64,000 nt of DNA, from contig OX578277.1 of assembly GCA_951217055.1 (NCBI GenBank), positions 108,194,514 to 108,258,513 of the forward strand, read 5' to 3'. The position numbers and the translations under genes are program-made. Within the stretch, counting starts at the first letter, position 1. Each line of letters starts with the position of its first letter. This stretch comes from Gerris lacustris (taxonomy: Eukaryota; Arthropoda; Insecta; Hemiptera; Gerridae). This document shows, piece by piece, positions 49,901 to 61,900 of the stretch. Below the pieces are notes generated by a model, which was not told where the DNA came from, searched no databases, and saw nothing but the letters and a program-made list of their open reading frames with translations.

Positions 49901-52900
49901 TTTTAGACTAATTGAATGATGGACCTTTTACAGCAGAATTTAATATTTCTAATTATTATTTGTAGATTAAGTTATTATATAAGGGATATAATTTGTCGAA
50001 AAAAGTAGAAATGTTAAAAAAAAAAGCATTACGATCAGTATAAAGACAATAAAAATTGTGGATGTACCTTTTAAATGTAAGCTAGAATCATTCTTGTTAA
50101 CTATGATCAAGGCCATGGATTTTAGGGTCATTGTTGTTTTTAGCTATCAAGGTCATTGCTGTCGAGAATCATTCTTGTTAACAATTATCATAGCCATTGA
50201 TATCAAGAATTATTCTTGTTAACAATGATCAAAGCCATTGATGTCAAGAATTATTCTTGTTAACAATGAGCATAGCCATTGATGTCAAGAATTATTCTTG
50301 TTAACAATGATCAAAGCCATTGATGTCAAGAATTATTCTTGTTAACAATGATCAAGGCCATTGATGTCAAGAATTATTCTTGTTAACAATGATCAAGGCC
50401 AAGGCTATGGATTTTAGGGTCATTGTTGTTTTTAGTTATCAAGGTCATTGCTGTCGAGAATCATTCTTGTTAACAATGATCAAAGCCATTGATGTCAAAA
50501 TCATTCATGTTAACTATGATCAAGGCCATGGATTTTAGGGTCATTGTTGTTTTTAGTTATTAAGGTCAATGCTGTCGAGAATCATTCTTGTTAACAATTA
50601 TCGTAGCCATTGATGTCAAGAATTATTCTTGTTAACAATGATCAAAGCCATTGATGTCAAGAATTATTCTTGTTAACAATAATCATAGCCATTGATGTCA
50701 AGAATTATTCTTGTTAACAATGATCAAAGCCATTGATGTCAAGAATTATTCTTGTTAACAATGAGCATAGCCATTGATGTCAAGAATTATTCTTGTCAAC
50801 AATGATCAAAGCCATTGATGTCAAGAATTATTCTTGTTAACAATGATCAAGGCCATTGATGTCAAGAATTATTTTTGTCAACAATGATTAAGAAAGAGAA
50901 TCATTATTGTTAACTACTTAACAATGATCAAAGTCATTGTTGACAATAATTTTACTTAACAATGATCAAGGCCCAAGGCCATTGTTGACAAGAATAATTC
51001 TACTTAACAATGATCAAAGCCATTGTTGACAATAATAAATCTACTTAACAATGATCAAGGCCCAAGGCCATTGTTGACAAGAATAATTCTACTTAACAAT
51101 GATCAAAGCCATTGTTGACAAGAATAATTTTACTTAACAATGATCAAGGCCCAAGGCCATTGTTGACAAGAATAATTCTACTTAACAATGATCAAAGCCA
51201 TTGTTGACAATAATAAATCTACTTAACAATGATCAAGGCCCAAGGCCATTGTTGACAAGAATAATTCTACTTAACAATGATCAAAGCCATTGTTGACAAT
51301 AATAAATCTACTTAACAATGATCAAGGCCCAAGGCCATTGTTGACAAGAATAATTCTACTTAACAATGATCAAAGCCATTGTTGACAAGAATAATTTTAC
51401 TTAACAATGATCAAGGCCCAAAGCCATTGTTGACAAGCATAATTCTACTTAACAATGATCAAAGCCATTGTTGACAATAATAAATCTACTTAACAATGAT
51501 CAAGGCCCAAGGCCATTGTTGACAAGAATAATTCTACTTAACAATGATCAAAGCCATTGTTGACAAGAATAAATCTACTTAACAATGATCAAAGCCATTG
51601 TTGACAAGAATAAATCTACTTAACAATGATCAAAGCCATTGTTGACAATAATAATTCTTATTTAAACCTTGAAGAAGAAAATCTACTATTTCGAAATGTT
51701 GGTTAATCCACAATTTGTATTTTTACTTTTGACTGATCCAGGTCATCTACATCTTATATTAATGCACAATCGATTTGTATAATTATATTCGTAAAGCCTA
51801 GTCCACACGTGTAGACACGTTGCGAGACATTTCTGTAGACGGTCTATGAGACCGTCTACAGAAATGTCTCGCAACGTGTCTATAGACATCTGCTGAGACC
51901 TTCTATGGTCTAGGTCTAGCGTCCACACTTGTAGACACGTTGCGCAACATGCCTAACGTTGCACCATGTCTACCATTTAGAATGGAAAACCATAGACATG
52001 CGATTTTGGTCTAGCAACGAGACCGTAGACGTCGTTTGTCTCAGCCGATGTCTATAGACAAATCGCTAGACATGTCTCGGATCCAAAATCGCGCAGCATG
52101 TCTACTAGTGTGGACAAGGCTTAATAGAATCAAATAACGACTGGATATTTCGAAATATATCACGTTTAGAATTAGAAAAAACTACGTGTGATTTCTTTTT
52201 TTATAAACTTTTCTTCCACATCCGTCTTTCTTTCATCATTCCACATTTCTACTTTCTCAGATACGTAGCATATATGAAGAGAAAGTATTGTGCGATGGCG
52301 CGAAAATTCGATTTTGAAATGTTTATGGATTTAGACGTTTTAAGGTCTCCTGACTCCAAAAAAAAAAGTTTAAAAAAAATGTCTGTCATCTGTGCACACG
52401 ATTGGTTTAGGATCCACTTGTTTATGCTACTGGGATGATTAACATTATTGAGCCCCCCCCCCCCCCCCTCCCCCTCCCCCAAAAGAAAAAAATCTGAAAA
52501 CGGTTACTATATTATCAATTTCATTGACACATAAAATAAATATTGTCAAACCAAACAAATAGTTACAATGGTTAGTCTAGAGTTAGAGTCTAGAGGAAGA
52601 GAGAAAGACGATAAAAAAATGTGTCCCGTGCCCGGGAATCGAACCTGGTTTCTCTCTTCTTCTCTGATAATAATATAAATGATTTGAATCTCTATGTATA
52701 GATTTTCATAAATATCTACTTTTTTTGAGTTGGTGTTTAAAATTTTTGATTTAATTTCTGTTTTTTGTTTGTTTATTTACAGTGCAACTGTGATAATTAA
52801 ATGCGACATGGATTTCGGGCTTTATCCGCTAGACGTACAAAAATGTGCAGTCGACTTTAGTAGCTGTGAGTAAAAACAAAAAATCTATTATACTATTTAG

Positions 52901-55900
52901 AATTAAATGAAAGTCATTCGTGTACTAGTGTAATTTATTCACAATATGTAAATTCGTGCTCTGAGTAATGGGATCAAGGTCTAAATTACGAAAATTGTGT
53001 AACCTGTATTAAATTGGTCTTTAACATAAAAATTTTCTTTTTAAGTAAAGAATTTAAAATATGTTGCAATGAAAGAAATATGGTTGATCAGAGTGTAATA
53101 GTAGAGGAGATATAGGGTTTAGGGTAGAATTAATTCCCACAAAAATGGAGTTTGATTTTTTTAGTTCTTTCATGGTGTCTGTTTGACATACTAAAAGTCT
53201 AGAAAAATCTAACTATGCAAAATACGTTTTTTGGCCGCCATCCTGGAAAATAACAGCTCATTTGCTTGTAATTCCTTAAATATTGCAGGTAGAAAAAAAA
53301 GTTACAAATACCATATGCAGAAAACAATAAAATAAACAACTTTTGTTCACATAAGCTTTTCTCTAAACCTAATAGATTTTGAGTTATAGACGATCTAGTT
53401 TTATTAGTCCGTGCAATAGAAACCATATGGGACCATACCTGGGAGAATTCATGGTAGTTATGGAAATGGGATAACTTTTGGTGTTTTGGGTCGTTGAAAA
53501 CGAATTTTGAACTTCTCAAGTAAAATTCCCCCCAGCAACACCCCCAAATTTTTAATCCCCCCCCCCCCCCAAAAAAAAAACAAAAACAAAATAGTATTTT
53601 TAAAAAATAAATGCATATGTACTTGATTTTTTTTTTTTGAGAAAAAATAAATAGATATTTTTAAAGAAGACAAAATTTGCAAAAAAAATTATTCTATGAC
53701 ATTTATAATTAATTACAAAAAAACCAAAAATTACCCCATTTCCATAACTACCATGAATTCTCCCAGGTATGGTCCCATATGGTTTCTATTGCACGGACTA
53801 ATAAAACTAGATCGTCTATAACTCAAAACCTATTAGGTTTAGAGAAAAGCTTATGTGAACAAAAGTTGTTTATTTTATTGTTTTCTGCATTTGATATTTG
53901 AAATTTTTTTTTCTATCTGCAATATTTAAGGAATTACAAACAAATGAGCCGTTATTTTCCAAGATGGCGGCCAGAAAACGCATTTTGCAAAGTTGGATTT
54001 TTCTAGACTTAAAGTAAGTCAAACAGACACCGTCAAAGAACTATAAAAAAATCAAACTCCGATTTTGTGGGAATTAGTTCCTCCTAACACATATTTTTTG
54101 TCAATTTCTCCTCTACCATAAAGCTCAAGATTGGAGATGAATTCATTTTAGGATGTTTATGCGCTTCTGATATGGTCTCATTAAAATACCTCGCCTCGCT
54201 GAGGATCGAACCCATAATTATTAGAATGTTTGGTTTGTCTGAAAATTTGTCCCATAGTCCCATCTAACCATATTTCCTCTTTATGACTTTTTTCGGCCAA
54301 AATGTAATCCACATATACATAATTTATTAGACTTTCTAAATTGCTCTTTGGAATCTATTTTACCTTTTAGACGGTTCAATGTCATTACTTCATATGTTTG
54401 AACGGCAGAATTTTAATCCTGAGGAAAGATTTTTCAACTCTATATAACGGAAATTATAGATGTAATAACGACTGATTTAGAAATCAGGATGGAAAGGGAA
54501 CAAAGCTCAACGAAAGTTTTTCGTTTCTGAGCAGGAAATGCCTGGATAAACTTAGTGACAAAGACGAACATTTGAGCTAAAAATTTGGCCATTGACTCCA
54601 GAAGATTTAAGCCAAGATGAATTTCCGACTGAGATATTGGTTTCTCGAGATCACTTAACCGACTTTTGCTCAACATATCTTAATGCACTTGACCTTCTTA
54701 ATTTTACCACAAAACAAATCGTTTTGGCATTTCCCAATGTTAGTGGTTGCATTGAGGATCTATTGTACCCTTCTAACAACATCTGATGGATGTGAAAGAA
54801 GTTTTAGCAAATTGAAGTTGATCAAAAATTATTTAAGAAGTTCAAAGTGTCAAGAAAGACTCTCAAACCTATCAAAATTATCAATTGAGAGTGATGTAGC
54901 GAGTTCAATTGATTACGATGATGCAATAAACTCATTTGTTGAAAGAAAAGCAAGAAAGGTAGCGCTTTAAACGCCCAATAATAAAAAAGTTTACAGTATA
55001 TATTTCAAATCAAGTTTATAGATATTTCAAATACAGTTTTTTCTCCTCACTTTTTATTTCATATTTATAGTACGTTGTTGTGTTTTTAATATATATGTAT
55101 ATATTTTAATATATTCATTATACATACATTTCATAAATTTTACGTCTCACACTCTATTAACCTTTCCTATTGCACTAGGCTTAGGCTGTATTTTTGAGAA
55201 ATTTTTAAGTATAATTATTATTGTACATCTTTCAAAGGTTACTCAAAGTTAATATAAATAAATAAACAGTAATATATTGACAATATAAAAATAAATTAAT
55301 ATATTACATAATAACAACCTAATAAAATGTAATGCACAATAAAACATCAACATTTTACATAAACATTAAAATTCAAAATTGGATTATTAAATAAACTAAA
55401 ATTCTTTCCTCTTGCAAATCGGCCATATGCCGACGTACTTATATTATACAGCCCTTAAGCCCGGGCCCCCCTGACAACGGGTTTAATTTTATGTTTGGAA
55501 AAAAAAGTAAAATTAAGTAAATTCATTTAGATATCTATTTAGATAAGTTATTATATCTATTTGAAGACCAACAAATCAAAACAAACATTTACTGAGCTGA
55601 GCGAAGCGAAGTTCTTATACTACACTTATCATTTGTTTGGATGCATACTTCTCCTGAACGGCTGAACCGATCTGCACAAAATTCGGCACGGTCATATTGA
55701 CCAACCACAGGAAGGTATAAATCTGAAATGGTTCAAATTGGTACTCACGGGTACAGGGTACGGGGTGCAAAAGTTTCCTCCTAAACAGCTGAACCGATCC
55801 GCACAAAATTCGGCACGGCCAATGTGACCAACTACAGGAAGGTATAAATCTGAAATGGTCCATATTGGTACACAGGCGTGCGGGGTACGGGGTAGAATAG

Positions 55901-58900
55901 TTTCCTCCTGAACATAGAAACATAGCAAAAAAATCTGTTTAATTAAAAATTAGAAATATTACTATTTTTGATCAGATTTCAGCTGTTTATAAATAAAAAT
56001 GTTTATTGTTTAAGATTAAATTGCACGCTCAGCTCAATATTGCAAGCAGACAACTGCATTGCACACCTAGTTTTTATTGGAGTAAATGTGGTTGCCTTAG
56101 CTTAGCAATAACAAATCGTTTCGAGGTACGTCGTGGGGACTTTTTGTGTGGCAGGGGTGGCAAAATGTGCTTTTGCCCCCCCCCCCCCCCCCCCCCCCCT
56201 GAAAAAACCTAGTTCCGGGCACTGCTACCGTATTGAGAGAAGAGACTGGTAATTAAATTAATGCACCAATGGTTGATGATTGTTCAATGACTTCCCAGTC
56301 TAATTGATTTTGACTACGTTTATTTTTTCATTTATTATTTCTTTTTTTTAGCATTGTTATTTATAATTAAATCACTTAGTTTAGATTAACTATTTTTTTA
56401 TTTATATAAATATAAATAGACTGCAAACTATGATTTTGAGAGTATTATATATTCTTGGTAATGGGAATGAATAATGAGAAAGGTAATAAGATTTGTATAA
56501 CACGGACTTTTTCAATTACTTTAAAACGTTTAAATGAATTGTCTTAAAATGTATAATTCTTTACGTAAAAAAATTGATTTATACATTTTTCCCGTTTGGT
56601 TAATAACCACACTTAAGTAAGTTAAGTGTGGTTAATATTAAAATAAAAATAATAGAGCCGTTTATTTTTCTTTAATAATAAAAGTATTCATTAGAATCAT
56701 TAAAATAAATTATGAAATAATTATTATTATTAATAGCGCAAAGTTATAATTATTTAAATTAAATAATAATTATTATATTATTGCTTGTTCTTTAGTATTT
56801 ATTTTAGTATTTTTTATTGTTTTATATAAACATCGCTGAAACCTTGCATGAAATGTTAAAATTAGACTTCTTTTAACAATTATCTAGTTTTATTTATTTA
56901 CGTTTATTACTTCATTATTTTTATTTTGAATCTATTTCAAGTATTTCTATTTCTATCATGAAACAGAAGTGGTTTTTTTAGTGACACAAATCAAATAACA
57001 AAAAAAAAGAAAAGGATTAAACGATTTTAAATAACTTTTTAGGGTTTAAGGTATAACCTATAAGAATACATTTTTACAAACTGACTGTAATTTTCTACTT
57101 TTCAAGGAAACTTAAAAGCGGTTCAATAAAGAAATAAAAACTTAAAGCAATCCATGTTATTTGGCGGTATTGAAAAAGAAGATATCGCCTCAAACATTCA
57201 GACCTTGGCACACAGATTGATTTTATTCAAATTATCCGGTGAAAATAAGCATGCATAGCAAATTGACTATTAAATTTTATGTCAAATGCATTTGCAATAT
57301 AGTTTGTTTCAATCTATGGTGGTGCTAACAACTTAAGGGGCCTTCCCCAAAATATTTAATTCCAGTTTTCCATACTCTGCCGCTTTGATAAAGGCTTAAG
57401 CGGCCTACACACATGGGAACTGGGTTCGCCGAACTCGGCTCGGCGAACCAAGTTCGTGGGGTCCGCTCTCTACACACAGTAGAGAGAGACACGAACAACG
57501 GTTCGTCTTAAATCGTCAGTTTCCCTCTGAACTGAGCTGAAAACACAGCTAAAAACAACTTTTAAAAAAAAGCGTTAAAAACCACAAGAAAGTGTTAAAT
57601 ACGCAGATAAAAGAAACAGCTTTAGAAAAACAAATTACACAGGAAAAAAAAAAACACTGAGTTAAAAATAGAGTTAAAAGAAACAGCTTTAGAAAAACAC
57701 AGGGGAAAAAAACAGCGTTAAAAAACACAAGAAAGTGTTAAAAACGCAGATAAAAGAAACAGCTTTAGAAAAAAAAATTACACAGGGAAAAAAAAGCGTT
57801 AAAAAAAAACAGCGATAAAAAACAGCGTTAAAGAAAACAGTGTTAAAAGAAGAAAAAAGAAACAAATAAGTCGGAGGTGTAGTGTCTTTTCTGATAAAAT
57901 GACGAACATCGGTTCGTGTCCTCTACACACTGGCGAACCGAACAAATATTTTCCAACCCGATGGAAGACCAAGTTTGTCACGAACTTGGTTCCTTTACTT
58001 CTACACACATGGAAACTTGGTTCGTACGATCCAAGTTTCCATGTGTGGTTGCTTTAGATGACAGCGCGAGAAATTGGAGTGGGGAGGCAATAAAGCTCGA
58101 GACTCGAGATTTGAAGGTCGGGCCAAGACAAAAAAAAATGTCACTGGATAACCGCCTAGTGGTATTATTTTTTCCGTTACATAAAGATGGGTTCACAGCT
58201 AGTTAACAAAGATGGGTTCACTCTCAGAGCAAGGAAGGGGTAGAGGGAGCAATGCTATTTGAAAAGTGGTTCATTATTCTACACCTCTATACTAAACCTC
58301 CCAAGCGAGTTCAATCTGAACTAAAGTGATCACGTGGTCACTGGTCCTTGTCTTATTGGTCTATTCCTTGTCCTTCCGTCGCCACAGACTCTTGTCAACA
58401 AATCCTTATCAGTTACATTTATTTGATACCACACTCAAAGAAGATTATTGATTATCTAGGAACTGTTACACTGCCTTTAGATAATTAATAAGGTTAATAA
58501 CAAACATTAAAGTACATATTTATAAAGAAAACTGTATTAAAAATAAAAATATTAAATTTCGTAAGAAAATAATATCACTTATTCTTATCAGCTGATATCA
58601 GATAAATTTCGAGTTTTTATCGAGATATCGATACTGTTTCACCAAACTGCCGCTTGGGAGGTTTAGTATAGGGGGGTAGAATAATGAACCACTATTTGAG
58701 ACCAAGATTCTATAGTATTGTTCCCTCTACCCCTTCCTTGCTCTGAGGTAAAAACAGATAGAAGACAACAATTGTGACAACTTGCTCCTTATTGTATACA
58801 TCACATTTTTTTGTTTACAACCATCTAAATATTCTGTTTAATATATATATAGTACATATTTAAAACTAATTGTTATGACGTACTATCAACACTTATCTTA

Positions 58901-61900
58901 AAAATGTGTGTAGACAGTACACCTACGAGACAGTATTATCGCGGTCACTGTCATGATGTTTCAATCGTGAGAGGAACATCACCGTGTAAACGAGGTGTAA
59001 CAATACTGCAAATCCCGAGGGCCTCATCGCCGCCATTTATTTTAATGCATGATACAGTATATTCCTGTAAGTTTGAATGATCTAATCCCTTGATGAATGA
59101 AACTCTTTCATTTTGAAAAGTTTTGTTCAGATTCTAAAGGGAGACCTAGATTGAATACTTGGATTTTGAATACTTTAGATTTATGTTTGTTGTTTGTTAG
59201 AATTGGAACAAACCTCTATTTTCTGTATTATCTTTGTTTTGCAAAGATCGGTGTTCTAGTTATTTTAATTCTTATAATCTAATATTAGGGTGACCATAAG
59301 TCCCGTTTTATCCCGGATAGTCACATTATTTTAAGCTTTTGAAGGCGTCCCGTCGATTTCCGAAAATGTCCCCTTTTTTGGAAAAACGCAAAATTTTCCA
59401 GCAGTTCTGGTTAAAATGAAAAACTTGTCCCTTACTTAATGTGTTGGAGACGTTTCCAGTCTTAGTAAATAGGTTATTTATCAATGGTTTGCTTCTCCAA
59501 TGTGTAATATTTAATCATCATCGTTTTGAAAAGGAAAAAGAAATCCTTGGTCTTCAAACAAATTTAATAACAAATAACCGGTTTCGGCTACTTATTAGCC
59601 ATCTTTAAATTCTAAATTAGTGGTTCACACTAACATGGTTACGAACTGAATCTCGGTCATTCACTTCGATATAAAATTCATATCGATATTGAATTTATCG
59701 ATATGCTAAAGCAGGAATCTTTTTGACAATGTACAGATCCTGCATAATAAAAGGACAAATCCTGCATAAAAAAGTCTGCCAATTAGTGCAGCACATAGCT
59801 TTCTCGCGTCCTATTTCGTAAATCTACCTTCAATGATTTTATGCTTTTACATCATATTATTTTCAAATTTATTTATTTTACCCCGTTTTTTAATCTCAAA
59901 ATTGTTTGGATTTTTTGCATGAATTGAAGTATCAATTTAAAGTATACAATTTAAAGGGCGCAGATAGTTGAAATTAATCTGGGGCTATCTGAGGGCTACT
60001 TTCGACAAACCATCCAAATTGCTTAAAAGACCAGATGACTACTTTTGAAGATATAGGTGTAAATAAATGTATATTTTGTAATTACTTAGCCCAGTGTTTT
60101 CAATTTATTAGCTATCGTGTTTTCGAAGGATCATTTAATTATTCTTGAACATTTCATCAACATTTATCATAAAAATAACTTCTCTTCGTCGGGGAATCGA
60201 ACCCGGCCTCTGCATCCGCCTGTATCTGTAGCCTCTCTCACATCCCTGGAGGGGGGTAAAGTACGCAAGTCGGAGTACCTCCAGAGAGGGGGCGCTGATC
60301 AGACAAACCCAATACTCCTAGGCCTTGGAACTTCCAGCCACATTAGGGGGTAATTTGTAATAGTTTTTTTTTCCCACCAACTATTACAAATCCGGCACTT
60401 TGCCGAATTTGGGAATTGAATCTCCTGCATGAGAAGTGCGTAGACAGTAGCAAAAAGCTACCGGGATCATTCAATTAATAATTAACAAATAATTATTAAT
60501 TTGTGTAATGTTTCAGATAAATACACTTACACAGATATGAAGTTTAAATGGAGGGATGATCCACCCCTGAGCTTCCCAAGTGATTTTGGTAAAGATGGAT
60601 ACAGACTCCCAAAATATGTTGTATCTTTCATACCGGAAGAGGGCATGCATACTGTTTTCTACGGTGAAGGTAAATTAGTTTTGAACATATTTATTTTTTT
60701 TTACTTCCTAAAGTCAAATTGGATAATAAAATAAATAAGAAATGTAATAATAAACAAATCTCTTAATAGGCGGATGGATTGGCCACATACTAGGAACCTG
60801 TCTTATGTATGATCAGTGAACTTATGAATGGCATAATTACTTTTAAAAATTGTATATAATTATCCAGATAAAATTTAGTGCAGGAGAATATTGACTAAAA
60901 TATAAAACAAATATTGAACCGGGATGAATATTGACCGGAATATTGGAATTCCGTCCTTTAGGTCATTATCCTTCACTATTATCCAGGTTTCCTGCATACT
61001 TTCTATTTCAGATAAAAAAATAAATCCATATTTCATTATTATTAAAATTGATTGTGAACTGTATGTTGGTTGAAGTAAAAAAAACAAACTAAATATTTAG
61101 AAAGTGAACTAAAATTTAATATCTTTGAATATTTTACAATTCTGAACCTTTATTTATAAAAATATTTTTGATACCGTCAAAAATATTAGTGCTTTTACTC
61201 TTATAGTATTTTTTTAAATTATTTAAAATATTGCACGTTCTTTACAAAAAATCAAGTAAATAATATAATTTTAGTAGTTTCAGAATAAGTAGAAGTTACT
61301 ATAGAGAATTAAATTTTCTCGAAATAACACAAATATTTCCTCTTTAGTATTCTATTGTGGGTCACTCTGTATAATACGTTGACCAAGTATGTGGCTTTAG
61401 CCCACTCAAAGGCTCCATAGGCAATTTTACTAGCAGGACTAATTCGATAACCAGTGTAATTGGCTCAGCCATCAAGATGGCGGTCATTTAAAAGTTAGTT
61501 TTAGCTATGTATAACTTTTGAACCATTTATTGTAATGACGTGAGCCAAACGCCTTTATACATTGTTATTGTCTAAACACACATACAGAAACTACTACCGA
61601 AGTGTCTTGCCCAATCCCATTCCTGATTTTGGACGGAAAACATTTTTTTTTTATCACAAAATATGTGACTTATGAAAAATTCCTTAAAAACGTTTGTTCT
61701 TCAACATGATTGAAGAACAAAAAAAGTGATGATTTTTTCATTGATATGTTAAAAAAATAGAAGGAGGGACACGAAAAACACAATTTTTAATGAGACATGG
61801 CACAAAGATGTATTGGTACAAAAATGAAACCAATTATATATTTGTCAGATCCATTAAAATAAAATGTTAACCCCTAATTTTTGAGGGATGATTTTTTGAG

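Noticed and set aside
49617..49919. 100-codon + strand frame
   Set aside because: No recognisable domain and no acceptor or donor consistent with the channel gene.
50085..51660. CRISPR-like array of spaced repeats
   Set aside because: Units are contiguous, spacers are not unique, and the context is a eukaryotic intron; it is a satellite.
54185..54225. tRNA gene on the minus strand (GGTTCGATCCTC)
   Set aside because: Only a B box is present; no A box or stems.
57916..58206. 96-codon + strand frame over the MITE end
   Set aside because: It crosses the MITE border into family J, so it cannot be one real gene.
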